Below are positions 18,523 through 26,712 of a stretch of 64,000 bases of DNA, piece after piece. The stretch is taken from NCBI GenBank assembly GCA_036322835.1, contig AP027304.1, positions 3,038,001-3,102,000 on the forward strand, read 5' to 3'. A program made the translations under genes and the position numbers. Within the stretch, counting starts at the first letter, position 1. Each line of letters opens with the position of its first letter. Source of the stretch: Tenuifilaceae bacterium CYCD (GTDB taxonomy: Bacteria; Bacteroidota; Bacteroidia; Bacteroidales; Tenuifilaceae). The notes under the pieces are model-generated. The model was given only the letters and a program-made list of their open reading frames with translations, searched no databases and was not told the origin of the DNA.

Positions 18523-19074
18523 ATGACAGCTTTATTAATTATAGATATTCAGAACGATTATTTCGTGAATGGTACAAATCCTCTAGTTGGTTCATTGAAG
18601 GCTAGTAAAAACGCAGGATTGGTTCTGGATTGGTTTAGGAAAAACAACTTACCTGTTGTTCACATTCAGCACATTGCAACGCGCTCCGATGCTACTTTTT
18701 TCCTTCCAAATTCTAAGGGTGCAGAGATTCATGATAACGTAAAGCCTTTAGTTGCCGAAAAGGTTATTGTAAAACATTTCCCAAATAGTTTTAGAGATAC
18801 AGAATTGCTCAATTATCTGAAATCTCAGAATATTACAGATTTGGTAATTTGTGGAATGATGACGCATATGTGTGTTGATGCAACCACGCGTGCAGCCAAA
18901 GATTCAGGCTTTAATACCACTCTTATTGGAGATGCCTGTGCCACAAAAAATCTTGAAATTAAAGGTCAAAAGGTAGCTGCAACTGATGTACATGCAAGTT
19001 TCTTGGCAGCTTTAAGCTACTTTTATTCGACTGTAAAAACTACAGAAGAATTCTTGAAGGAATCTAATAATTGA
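18523..19074 (+). CDS. Isochorismatase-like cysteine hydrolase
   Basis: The 183-residue protein has the complete catalytic triad of the family. The Asp is in LLIIDIQNDYF, the Lys in VIVKHFPNSF, and the Cys in CGMMTHMCVDATTRAA, next to the usual cis-peptide region. Family members hydrolyse nicotinamide, isochorismate, carbamoyl or similar compounds; the exact substrate cannot be read from sequence. It is last in the operon and ends at a strong bidirectional terminator. Confidence 0.9.
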   Translation: MTALLIIDIQNDYFVNGTNPLVGSLKASKNAGLVLDWFRKNNLPVVHIQHIATRSDATFFLPNSKGAEIHDNVKPLVAEKVIVKHFPNSFRDTELLNYLKSQNITDLVICGMMTHMCVDATTRAAKDSGFNTTLIGDACATKNLEIKGQKVAATDVHASFLAALSYFYSTVKTTEEFLKESNN

Positions 19075-19100
19075 AAATTTGAGTAGCGTTATAAATGATA

Positions 19101-19135
19101 AAGAAACCCCATTGCAACATGGGGTTTCTTTTTTA
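19101..19135. terminator. Bidirectional terminator between convergent genes
   Basis: The perfect 12-bp arms AAGAAACCCCAT (19101-19112) and ATGGGGTTTCTT (19119-19130) enclose a 6-base loop, with a T run on the plus strand and an A-rich tract (T-rich on minus) before it. Confidence 0.88.
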
Positions 19136-19138
19136 TAG

Positions 19139-21541
19139 TTAGAACGAGAAATTTACTCTTAAGTAAATATTCCTACCTGGTTCAACGCTAATACTTCCAC
19201 GGTTTGTAGCCAAGTGGTTTGTGTATTTCCTGTCTGTTATATTATCAGCTCCTGCAAATAGTTGAAGTTTAGTTGATCCTATGTTGATTTTAGCTGAGTT
19301 CACGGCTAAATCTAGGCGAGTATAACCTCCAGTTTCGCTTTCCCCATCGGCTACTTTATCCTGGTTGGCTGCGCCAACCAGAGTCAACTCAACCGATCCA
19401 AGTTTAGGATAGCTATAACGAACTCCAAATCTACCATTCATTGGAGGTATTTGCGGGAGATTGGTATCGGCCTCAGTATCTTTTCCCCGAACGTAGGTTC
19501 CCGATGCAAAAACAACAACCCCGGTGTAGATATTGTATTGTGCACCAAAATCGAATCCGTATAGGAATGCCTTGCTAACATTGGCGTTAATCAGTGATGG
19601 TAGAGTGTCTGTTACACCAGTGGTGAGCGTGTAAATAAATTCACCCGGAGTTTCAACTATCATATCGGAAATCCAGTTGGCAAAGGTTCCAATCTGAAGG
19701 TTGAATTTAGGATTCCAAACTTTCAAACCTAAATCGGCAGAGTATCCTTTTTCTGGTTTTAATGTTGGATCGCCCAACCGAACAAGGTTTCCTAGGTCAA
19801 TATACTTAAACCGCTCTTCCAATGATGGAGATCGGAAGGAGCGTGCAATGTTTGCCGATATGTCGATATCCTTAAAGAGCTTATAGGTTGCTCCTGCATT
19901 TGCGCTCCACGAGATGGCCTTTTCTGTTCCTTCCTCAAAAACTAAACGTTTTGTTGGTGAATTATTTATTACACCGTTTGTAATTGTGTAATCAACATCG
20001 AAAACCGAATCATTCTTTACATAGATGCCATCAACACGTCCACCTAGAATTAAGGTAAGTTTATCATTAAGTAATTTGGCCTCATCCTGAGCAAATATAC
20101 CAGCACTACCAAACATGGAGTTTGGAATTGGAGTTTCGCCTCTTTCTAAATGGTTTGTTACCAGTAATGTTCCTGAAGGGTTGAAAACTTCAACGGTGAT
20201 ATACTTTTTACGATCGGTGTTTAGCCAGCGAGCCCAAGCGTCAACGCCTGCTATAAGAGTATTTGTTTCGCTAAAACGCCATGTGCTCTGTAGCTGTGCA
20301 CCATGGGTTAAATGCTCTCCAATAGGGCTAACTAAAGTAGGTGTGACTTGCTGTGTATTGCCATTGGGCAGTGTGGCTGTAGTTACTGTATTAGGATTCA
20401 TTGCAACGTCGCGTTCAATGAATTGGTTGAAATAGCTGATTTTTAGGGATTGTAATCTGTCTGTAATATCAGTTATTTCGTAGCTAGCGGCAAAAAGTTG
20501 TCGGGAGATGTCAGTGTAAGTTGCCGTTGCTGGGCCAGAAAATGCGCTTCCGCCCGGAATACCAACATCGGTAGACCAGTTTCGCTGAAACTGAATCTTT
20601 AGCATATGATGGTTAAAAGGTTTTACGCCAACCTTTGCCGAAATATTGCTTGTTTCGAACTGGCTATTGGGTAAAGTTCCTTCGGGTGTGCGGATATCAT
20701 CGGCATTATTATATGTTCCGCTTAGTCTAACGTACCATTTGTTCGATCCTGTGCTTACATCGGCATGCTCGGTGTAGAGCTTATTTGCCGAGGCAAACCC
20801 CGATGTTAGATTCCCTGAAACGTAAGGACTGTTAGCAAAATGTCCATCCTTGGTGAAGATATTTACAATTCCGCCCATAGCGCCAGTTCCATAAAGCGAC
20901 GATTGTGCACCTTTCACAATTTCAACCCTGTCGATATCATTAACATCAACCATACTTAGCGATGCGGTAAGATCAGTGGCGGTTTCAACCCTATTGCCAT
21001 CAATCAGCGTAACCAGCCTATTTTCACTTAATCCGCGGATATTAACGCTTGTAGCCCAAACACCATCGCTCCCCATGGCAATTCCTGGCTCTGTGGCAAG
21101 AACATTGGATAGTGTTAGTGACGATTGTTTTTGGTAATCCTGCGATTCAACCACAACCAGCGGCGTAGGTATTTCTTTTATCTTTCGGTTTACCCTAAGG
21201 CTCGATACTACTATCTCGCCAAGTGGAATGGGTTGAGGTGATAGTGTGAAATCCTGATGTGTATCTGCGTTGATTTGAATTGTGTTCGATACGGAGTTGT
21301 ACCCAAGCACTCGGAGCGATACTTCGTAGTTGCCAGTGGGTAGATTGATTGAGTATTCGCCCTTTGTATTGGTAACTGCATTGAAATCGGAACTATTACT
21401 TTTTGCCTCAATCACTACATTCTCAATAGTTTTTTGGGTGGACGAATCCTTGACAGTCCCTTGTAAACGGTATGCTTGTCCATACGAAGATAACGAAAAA
21501 CCGACTGCACAAGCTGCAGTCAAAAACCATGATCTATTCAT
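19139..21541 (-). CDS. TonB-dependent receptor of the TM1266-linked transport locus
   Basis: The signal peptide (MNRSWFLTAACAVGFSLSSYGQ) is followed by a CarboxypepD_reg-like domain (LQGTVKDSSTQKTIENVVIEAKS), a plug domain (VVESQDYQKQSSLTLSNVL, then VEIVKGAQSSLYGTGAMGG) and a barrel ending in YLRVNFSF. The plug has the classical siderophore/vitamin-receptor form rather than the SusC form. The ATG lies inside the last codons of the TM1266-like gene, giving an 8-base overlap (ATGAATAG) and probable translational coupling. With the divergent ABC importer, it suggests uptake of a small, scarce molecule across both membranes. Confidence 0.9.
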   Translation of the reverse strand: MNRSWFLTAACAVGFSLSSYGQAYRLQGTVKDSSTQKTIENVVIEAKSNSSDFNAVTNTKGEYSINLPTGNYEVSLRVLGYNSVSNTIQINADTHQDFTLSPQPIPLGEIVVSSLRVNRKIKEIPTPLVVVESQDYQKQSSLTLSNVLATEPGIAMGSDGVWATSVNIRGLSENRLVTLIDGNRVETATDLTASLSMVDVNDIDRVEIVKGAQSSLYGTGAMGGIVNIFTKDGHFANSPYVSGNLTSGFASANKLYTEHADVSTGSNKWYVRLSGTYNNADDIRTPEGTLPNSQFETSNISAKVGVKPFNHHMLKIQFQRNWSTDVGIPGGSAFSGPATATYTDISRQLFAASYEITDITDRLQSLKISYFNQFIERDVAMNPNTVTTATLPNGNTQQVTPTLVSPIGEHLTHGAQLQSTWRFSETNTLIAGVDAWARWLNTDRKKYITVEVFNPSGTLLVTNHLERGETPIPNSMFGSAGIFAQDEAKLLNDKLTLILGGRVDGIYVKNDSVFDVDYTITNGVINNSPTKRLVFEEGTEKAISWSANAGATYKLFKDIDISANIARSFRSPSLEERFKYIDLGNLVRLGDPTLKPEKGYSADLGLKVWNPKFNLQIGTFANWISDMIVETPGEFIYTLTTGVTDTLPSLINANVSKAFLYGFDFGAQYNIYTGVVVFASGTYVRGKDTEADTNLPQIPPMNGRFGVRYSYPKLGSVELTLVGAANQDKVADGESETGGYTRLDLAVNSAKINIGSTKLQLFAGADNITDRKYTNHLATNRGSISVEPGRNIYLRVNFSF

Positions 21542-21788
21542 TTTGTGTGTTCTTTAAAAGTACCGATTTAACTTGAATTCCATTTATCCGGCCTAGTTGA
21601 CCGGTAAGCGATCCAATCTCATCTGTGGTACCTTCAAGAACAAGAGAAATAATGCTTAAGCCATTGCTGCGGGGCAATCCTTGGCGTGCAATAATTATTG
21701 GGGAATGTTTCGAGATGATTTCGTTCATCAGCTGAACGTTTTCTCGGCTCTCAATCTGAATTAGTGCGGTTCCAACTCTCTTTTCCAT
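21534..21788 (-). CDS. TM1266-like iron-only hydrogenase system regulator family protein
   Basis: The 84-residue protein matches the TM1266 family (ACT/ferredoxin-like fold): KRVGTALIQIESRENVQLMN, then an IIIARQGLP segment and SIISLVLEGTTDEIGSLTGQLGRI. The family was named after a Thermotoga gene near [FeFe]-hydrogenase genes, but its function is not firmly established. Here no hydrogenase gene is near; the protein is first in an operon with a TonB receptor. It may act as a small-molecule-binding regulator for this transport locus. That role is inferred. Confidence 0.82.
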   Translation of the reverse strand: MEKRVGTALIQIESRENVQLMNEIISKHSPIIIARQGLPRSNGLSIISLVLEGTTDEIGSLTGQLGRINGIQVKSVLLKNTQNE

Positions 21789-21877
21789 CAGAATACCTTT
21801 GGATTAGACTTTAATTGTTTTGTTAAACCTCGATGCTGACCTAGTCTTGCATCTCAGTATTTGTTATATTTCTAACA
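21789..21877 (-). ncRNA. Candidate structured 5' leader (possible riboswitch)
   Basis: Between the predicted transcription start (about 21872) and the TM1266-like ATG lie about 84 bases. On the minus strand they hold a hairpin TGTTA/TAACA (21862-21877), a hairpin GATGC/GCATC (21832-21853) with a 12-base loop, and an AGACT in that loop that can pair with AGTCT at 21806-21810 near the start codon, an H-type pseudoknot. The drawing was made by eye and matches no riboswitch class I know. Confidence 0.35.
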
Positions 21878-21878
21878 G

Positions 21879-21910
21879 CAAAGGTACTGCATTGTTTTGC
21901 ACTCCGCAAA
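21879..21910 (-). promoter_or_regulatory. Bacteroidota-type promoter for TM1266-like gene and TonB receptor
   Basis: On the minus strand TTTG (21907-21910), a 20-base spacer and TACCTTTG (21879-21886) match the Bacteroidota -33/-7 consensus exactly. Confidence 0.75.
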
Positions 21911-21949
21911 CTTTTTTTGAGATATTCTTGTTATATTAACATCGAATAA

Positions 21950-21991
21950 ATTGTGGATTCACAATAAAATGGATTGAAATAGATATTTTTG
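21950..21991 (+). promoter_or_regulatory. Inverted repeat and -7 box before the ABC importer
   Basis: ATTGTG-GATT-CACAAT (21950-21965) is a perfect 6-bp inverted repeat. A -7 box TATTTTTG is at 21984-21991, so the repeat covers the -33 area, a position where a repressor would act. The predicted leader to the ATG at 22008 is only about 10 bases. Confidence 0.5.
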
Positions 21992-22007
21992 TAGTAATCT
22001 TAAAACT

Positions 22008-22970
22008 ATGCAACGAAAGATTTCTTTATTGATATTCGCAGCATTGCTATTTGTGCAATGCCATAGCTCTAAAGCGCCAAACGAGGTTAAATCGCATGTA
22101 ACCATTGCCACGCTCAAGGGGCCTTCGTCGATGGGGATGATTTGGTTAATTGATAGTTTGAACCGTTGTAACGATGGCGTTGTTGATGTTCAGATTCTGA
22201 ACGAGCCCATTCAGGTTCGTAAAATGATGCTCGATGGCTCTGCCGATTTTGCCATTCTGCCTACCACCATGGCTGCAATAATGTATAACAAAGGGATTGG
22301 TTATCAGTTGCTGGGTGTTCCCGATTGGGGAACTCTTTCGCTGGTTGGGAGCGATTCAACCATTACAGAATGGAGTCAGTTAAAAGGAAAGCGTATTCAT
22401 GTTATGGCAAAGGGAATGACCCCCGATGTGCTATTCCGCTATCTACTGATAAAAAATGGGATCAATCCTGATGTTGATGTTACCCTCGATTACAGCTTCC
22501 CAACCCATATCGATTTGGCCAATGCTGTTGCGGCAGGACAGGCGAAAATGGGCGTGCTATCCGAACCTATGGCAAGTAGGGTGATGCTACAGGTTAAGAG
22601 TGTTCATCAAATTTTCGATTTCAACCAGGAGTGGAAAAAGGTGCAAGGTGTACCAATTGCGCTAACGGCTTTTATGGTTCGGAAAGATTTTGCGAAGGAG
22701 AATCCTAAGTTTGTTGAGCAGATATCGGAAGGCTATGCTGTTTCTACCCGTTGGGTGAACCAATATCCCGATAGCGCAGCGGCATTGATGGTGAAGTATG
22801 CAATTTTACCTAACGCCGATGTTGCTTTGCATGCAATTCCCCGATCGAACCTTGACTTTGTTCGTGCTAAAGGTGTACGGAAGCAGATTGAGGATTATTT
22901 AGGCGTGTTTTATCAGATGAATCCCGATATTATTGGAGGCAAAATTCCCGATGAAGGTTTCTATTACTAG
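22008..22970 (+). CDS. ABC importer substrate-binding lipoprotein (NMT1/SsuA-type)
   Basis: A lipoprotein signal (LLIFAALLFVQC, Cys about residue 18) anchors a periplasmic-binding protein of the NMT1/THI5/SsuA/NrtA group. THVTIATLKGPSSMGMIWLI-like start, IQVRKMMLDGSADFAILPTTMAAIMYN and GVLSEPMASRVMLQVKSVHQIF are typical of it. The ligand could be a sulfonate, nitrate, pyrimidine or similar compound and is not determinable here. It is the first gene of a three-gene importer operon and overlaps the permease gene by 20 bases. Confidence 0.88.
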   Translation: MQRKISLLIFAALLFVQCHSSKAPNEVKSHVTIATLKGPSSMGMIWLIDSLNRCNDGVVDVQILNEPIQVRKMMLDGSADFAILPTTMAAIMYNKGIGYQLLGVPDWGTLSLVGSDSTITEWSQLKGKRIHVMAKGMTPDVLFRYLLIKNGINPDVDVTLDYSFPTHIDLANAVAAGQAKMGVLSEPMASRVMLQVKSVHQIFDFNQEWKKVQGVPIALTAFMVRKDFAKENPKFVEQISEGYAVSTRWVNQYPDSAAALMVKYAILPNADVALHAIPRSNLDFVRAKGVRKQIEDYLGVFYQMNPDIIGGKIPDEGFYY

Positions 22971-23706
22971 ACAACGGGGTTACACCTTTGCCGGTGTACT
23001 TTTTATGCTGATTGTATGGAAGTTGTTGGCCATACACTTCAACTCCGATTTTATTATACCTCATCCCGAAAAAACGTTTTTAACCACACTTGGCCTGTTC
23101 TCCAATGGTCAATTTCTGTCAACAGTTGGGGCAACAATACTTCGCGGGGTAATAGGTTTTATCCTATCGTGTATTCTGGGTGTGGGGCTGGGAATAGTTG
23201 CCGGGGTTAGCTCCGATTTCAACGCATTCCTTCGCCCAATTTTGGTTACAATTCGTTCGGTTCCTGTTATCGCCTTAATATTGCTTGCGCTTATTTGGCT
23301 AAGCCCTAGCTCAGTGCCCGTTTTTATTGCACTGCTTACCATGTTTCCATTTATATGCACAAATGTGATTGATGGAATTGGTAGCGTTGATAAGGAGTTG
23401 GTTCAGATGGCAACTCTTTACAGAATTAGCCAATCGAGGATAATTCGTGAGGTTTATATTCCAGCCATAATGCCATTTATTATAAGTGGAGCGTCCAGCG
23501 CAATGGGAATAGGTTGGCGAGCCATAATAATAGGGGAGGTGTTAAGTCAACCCCAATTTGGAATTGGTACAGTAATGCAGGCTGCACAGACTTTTCTGAA
23601 TGTTGATGTGGTTATTGCATGGACCATTGTTGCTGTGGTTATTAGTTACGGGTTCGAGAAGATTATCAGGTGGAGCGAACATAAAATTGTAGTTTGGAGA
23701 TTTTAG
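22951..23706 (+). CDS. ABC importer permease (BPD/SsuC-type)
   Basis: I chose the ATG at 22951 (MKVSITRQRGYTFAGVLF), which overlaps the binding-protein gene by 20 bases; a TTG 18 bases upstream is less likely. Five to six membrane helices are present. The EAA-type cytoplasmic loop that contacts the ATPase is visible as MATLYRISQSRIIREVYIPAIMPFI. The SsuC/TauC/NrtB form agrees with the adjacent binding protein. Confidence 0.9.
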   Translation: MKVSITRQRGYTFAGVLFMLIVWKLLAIHFNSDFIIPHPEKTFLTTLGLFSNGQFLSTVGATILRGVIGFILSCILGVGLGIVAGVSSDFNAFLRPILVTIRSVPVIALILLALIWLSPSSVPVFIALLTMFPFICTNVIDGIGSVDKELVQMATLYRISQSRIIREVYIPAIMPFIISGASSAMGIGWRAIIIGEVLSQPQFGIGTVMQAAQTFLNVDVVIAWTIVAVVISYGFEKIIRWSEHKIVVWRF

Positions 23707-23708
23707 CC

Positions 23709-24422
23709 ATGAGTTTACAGGTAAAAGGTTTATATAAGGATTACGATGGAATGGCGCTTTACCGCGATTTCGCGATCGATTTCCCCGAAGGAACAATCAC
23801 CTGTATTCTTGGTCCTTCGGGATGTGGCAAAACTACCCTGCTAAATATTATTGGTGGAATTCTACAGCCCAATGGCGGTTTGTTGGTTGGATTTAACGAT
23901 AAGGTTATTTCCTACATTTTTCAGGATCCCCGGTTGCTCCCCTGGAAAACGGTTGAGCAGAATATTGACTTTGTTCTGGATAAAGAGATACCGTTGACCG
24001 ATAGGAAAAGAATCGTGAGCCAGTTTATTAGGTTGATGGAGCTCGATGGTTTTGAGCATTACTATCCGGCAAAGTTGAGCGGTGGAATGCGTCAGCGGGT
24101 TTCCATTGCTAGGGCATTTGCCTACAAGTCCGATATAATTCTGATGGACGAGCCCCTGAAGGGCCTAGACATTAAGCTGAAGTTGAACCTAATTAAGATC
24201 TTCTCCAAGCTATGGCAAGCCGATAAACGAACCGTTATATTCGTAACCCACGATGTTGACGAGGCCCTTTTGCTCGGTAACGAGATAATTGTGCTAAGCC
24301 AAGCCCCGGTTCAAATTGAAACCCGTGTTAAGGTTGATGTTCCTGTTGATAATCGTTCCGTTGATTCCACCCTGCTTAAGGATATTAAGCAGCATCTGCT
24401 GGGGACTTTAGGTAAGGACTGA
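23709..24422 (+). CDS. ABC importer ATP-binding protein (SsuB-type)
   Basis: The ATG at 23709 is 2 bases after the permease stop. Walker A is GPSGCGKTTLL, the signature is LSGGMRQRVSIARAF, Walker B is DIILMDEPLKGLD and the switch His is in VTHDVDEALLL. At 237 residues it is the normal size for this importer class. It closes the operon; a pair of small hairpins 35 bases downstream may end transcription. Confidence 0.93.
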   Translation: MSLQVKGLYKDYDGMALYRDFAIDFPEGTITCILGPSGCGKTTLLNIIGGILQPNGGLLVGFNDKVISYIFQDPRLLPWKTVEQNIDFVLDKEIPLTDRKRIVSQFIRLMELDGFEHYYPAKLSGGMRQRVSIARAFAYKSDIILMDEPLKGLDIKLKLNLIKIFSKLWQADKRTVIFVTHDVDEALLLGNEIIVLSQAPVQIETRVKVDVPVDNRSVDSTLLKDIKQHLLGTLGKD

Positions 24423-24454
24423 TAATTCAACTTTAAGTTATTCGGACTTCAAAC

Positions 24455-24499
24455 AAAGGGCTATGCCCTGCGTTTATGCTATAAGCCCTTTGGGCTTTT
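24455..24499. repeat. REP-like double hairpin
   Basis: GGGC-TAT-GCCC (24458-24468) and AAGCCC-TTT-GGGCTT (24483-24497) lie in tandem. AAAGGGCT can also pair across with AGCCCTTT. This form resembles short repeats scattered in many Bacteroidota genomes and may also terminate the importer operon. Confidence 0.5.
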
Positions 24500-24791
24500 G
24501 GGTAAAATTCATAGGTTCTTCTTTTTATACATTTTCTTAATAGCAACGGGCAATGTTCTGTGCTTTTACGCCATGCCATTTGATGTTTATTAAGTTAATA
24601 TTTATGTACAATTTAATGCTTTTTTCGTTCGTTTCCTTGGCTTATGGGTTTAATAACCAAAAATAGGGTTTGTGTTATAGCAATAATTATATAGTGTATC
24701 TCTTTAGGAAAAAGCCTTTATTTAAAAACATTGAATCTGTATCAGCGATTGCACAACAAACTTTCCAGCATCCGCAGGATCTGGAAGCGTC

Positions 24792-25042
24792 ATTAAGAAA
24801 ATTGCTGCTCCAAGGGGCAATTATCCTCTTCGGAGCAGGAAAATTGCTAGTTAGAGGGAGAAAATGGTTGTTCCGAATAGCAATTTTGTACTTCAAAGGG
24901 AGAAAATTGCTGCTCCGAAGGAGAAAAAGGTACCTCGGAGCAGGAAAATTGCTAGTTAGAGGGAGAAAATGGTTGTTAAAAGGAGCAAATTGGTGCTCAG
25001 AGGAGCAATTTTGTTCTTCGGAACAATAAAATTGCTATTCCT
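24792..25042. repeat. Minisatellite array A, 21-bp period, 12 units
   Basis: Twelve consecutive units of 21 bases (one of 20) follow a loose consensus AGGGAGAAAATTGCTGTTCCG. Units 3 and 8 are identical and units 4 and 9 nearly so: a 42-base stretch at 24831-24872 recurs exactly at 24936-24977, 105 bases (five units) later. This shows a higher-order duplication. Confidence 0.85.
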
Positions 25043-25058
25043 AAAGGCTAAATCCCCA

Positions 25059-25197
25059 CAAAAAGGTTCGAGTTCCTCCCTCTGAGGTTCGGCGTCGGAG
25101 CAAAAAGGTCCGAAATCCTCCCTCGGAGCACCGGCGTCGGAGCAAAAAGGTTCGAAATCCTCCCTCGGAGGTTCAACATTGGAGCAAAATGAGTCGG
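25059..25197. repeat. Minisatellite array B, 42-bp (2 x 21) period, 3 units plus partial
   Basis: Units 25059-25100, 25101-25142 and 25143-25184 are each exactly 42 bases, beginning CAAAAAGGT and ending GGAG, and differ at only a few positions. A fourth starts at 25185 and decays. CCTCC-CTC-GGAGG can form a small hairpin within a unit. Confidence 0.88.
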
Positions 25198-25202
25198 TAA
25201 CC

Positions 25203-25223
25203 GGGTCTTTCAGTAAACTGTGT
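25203..25223 (+). mobile_element. Short element matching the one after array C
   Basis: The sequence GGGTCTTTCAGTAAACTGTG agrees with the element at 45527 except for one missing base and one A/G change. Both directly follow a 21-bp array. The form recalls terminal inverted repeats of IS256/mutator-type elements, but no transposase gene or matching opposite end is present. Confidence 0.4.
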
Positions 25224-25386
25224 TTGGTAGAAATTTTGTTTGTTATGCAGTCGTGAGACTGCCATTTAATAAGCGTAGTTTTGAAACTAAGTTTAGGGGG
25301 GGAGCAATGTGATCGACTAAGCCTTTTGTCCATATCAAATATGGTAAAAAGTATTACTTTTGGTAGGTGAACAAAATTAGGCTGGT

Positions 25387-26664
25387 ATGAGCTCTGCATT
25401 TACAATTCTTGTGGTTGGTGGAATAGTATTCCTTTCGCATTGGTTTCATGGAATATTCGAGAAGAAGGGGATTCCCGATGTACTCCTGCTAATGCTTGTA
25501 GGGTTGTTTGTTGGCCCAATACTGGGGATTATCCATGCCGAGGATTTTGGGGTAGCTGGACCAATGTTTACATCCATTACTCTGGTAATTATTCTTTTCG
25601 AGGGTGGTCTGGGGCTGAACCTGAACGAACTTAAAAATTCGATTCGTGGTTCTACTTCGCTTACGCTAATAAACTTCTTTGCTACGTTTATAGTTGTTGG
25701 TGTTATTGCATACTTTCTGCTTGGACTAGATTTACTAGTCGCTTTAACATTAGGGGCTATATTAGGCGGAACATCGTCGGCGGTGGTAATTCCAATGGTT
25801 CGGTTGCTCAAAATTAGGGAGGAGTCCCGAACAATACTGGTGCTTGAATCGGCCATAAGCGATGTGCTTTGCATTGTATTTGCTTTAGCTTTAATTGAGG
25901 CCACTATGAGTGGGAGTTTACAGGTTGGATTGATTATAGGAAAGATTTTATCATCGTTTATTTTAGCAGCAGTTGTTGGGATTGCTGGTGCAATTGTATG
26001 GTCTATCCTGTTAAACAGAATACGAACAATTCAGAACTCAATATTTACAACCCCTGCGTTTGTGTTTATTGTGTATGGTGTTGCCGAACTATTGGGGTAC
26101 AGCGGGGCAATATCGGCGTTGCTATTTGGAATTACGCTGGTTAATATTGAGCAGTTCAACTTTTCGTTTCTGAAAAAGTATGTTACCACTGAACCCATTG
26201 CGCTGAATCAAACAGAACGGGTGTTCTTCTCGGAGATCGTTTTCCTACTTAAAACCTTCTTTTTCGTTTACATAGGGCTATCAATTCGGCTCGATAGTTT
26301 TACGGCCCTGCTGTTTGGGCTGGTTTTGGCCATTGTAATGTTTGTGGTGCGTATTCCTGTAGTGCGATACTCCATAAAATCGCCTCTTCCTATTTTCGAT
26401 AAAACCATAATGGCTGCAATGGTGCCAAAGGGACTGGCTGCTGCAGTTCTTGCAGGTATTCCTATGCAGCAGGGAATTGTGGGGGGTGAGTTGGTGCGCA
26501 ATGTTACCTATGCCGTAGTGCTCATAAGTATTGTTTTTACCAGTGTGCTAATCCCAATGTTTTCTCATTGCGAGCGTTTTAGCGCTGTTTACGGATGGCT
26601 AATCCGCTTTCGTTTAATTAATGTTAAGAATAAACCTAAGGAGGAGGACATCCCCGTTGAGTAA
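25387..26664 (+). CDS. Cation:proton antiporter (CPA1/NhaP-like)
   Basis: The 425-residue protein has about 12 hydrophobic segments. The family core is visible: VLLLMLVGLFVGPILG near the N-terminus, FEGGLGLNLNEL, the GAILGGTSSAVVIPMV discontinuous-helix region, and LESAISDVLCIV with the ion-binding Asp. It should exchange Na+ or K+ for H+ at the inner membrane. It lies right after the minisatellite island and its promoter was not identified. Confidence 0.88.
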   Translation: MSSAFTILVVGGIVFLSHWFHGIFEKKGIPDVLLLMLVGLFVGPILGIIHAEDFGVAGPMFTSITLVIILFEGGLGLNLNELKNSIRGSTSLTLINFFATFIVVGVIAYFLLGLDLLVALTLGAILGGTSSAVVIPMVRLLKIREESRTILVLESAISDVLCIVFALALIEATMSGSLQVGLIIGKILSSFILAAVVGIAGAIVWSILLNRIRTIQNSIFTTPAFVFIVYGVAELLGYSGAISALLFGITLVNIEQFNFSFLKKYVTTEPIALNQTERVFFSEIVFLLKTFFFVYIGLSIRLDSFTALLFGLVLAIVMFVVRIPVVRYSIKSPLPIFDKTIMAAMVPKGLAAAVLAGIPMQQGIVGGELVRNVTYAVVLISIVFTSVLIPMFSHCERFSAVYGWLIRFRLINVKNKPKEEDIPVE

Positions 26665-26712
26665 TCTAAATAATGACTATTTTTGAACCTCTTATTAAGT
26701 GATTCCTTAAGT

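Larger units (their letters stand above)
24423..25386. other. Gene-less island with two minisatellite arrays and repeat remnants
   Basis: The 964 bases between the ABC ATPase and the antiporter contain no convincing gene. They hold a REP-like double hairpin (24455-24499), an AT-rich stretch (24500-24790) with nothing recognised, array A (24792-25042), array B (25059-25197) and a short element (25203-25223). Open frames run through both arrays on opposite strands, but these follow automatically from a repeat length divisible by three. Confidence 0.75.

Noticed and set aside
21832-21860. TPP riboswitch (CTGAGATG word in the leader)
   Set aside because: Only the CTGAGA word fits. The other conserved TPP elements are missing and the leader is too short.
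24670-25029. Basic 119-residue protein across array A
   Set aside because: The sequence is only translated minisatellite, without a family or a start signal. The opposite strand of array B is equally open.
25059-25184. tRNA T-arm-like GGTTCGAAATCC words
   Set aside because: No cloverleaf, acceptor stem or anticodon can be drawn, and the word repeats every 42 bases as part of array B.
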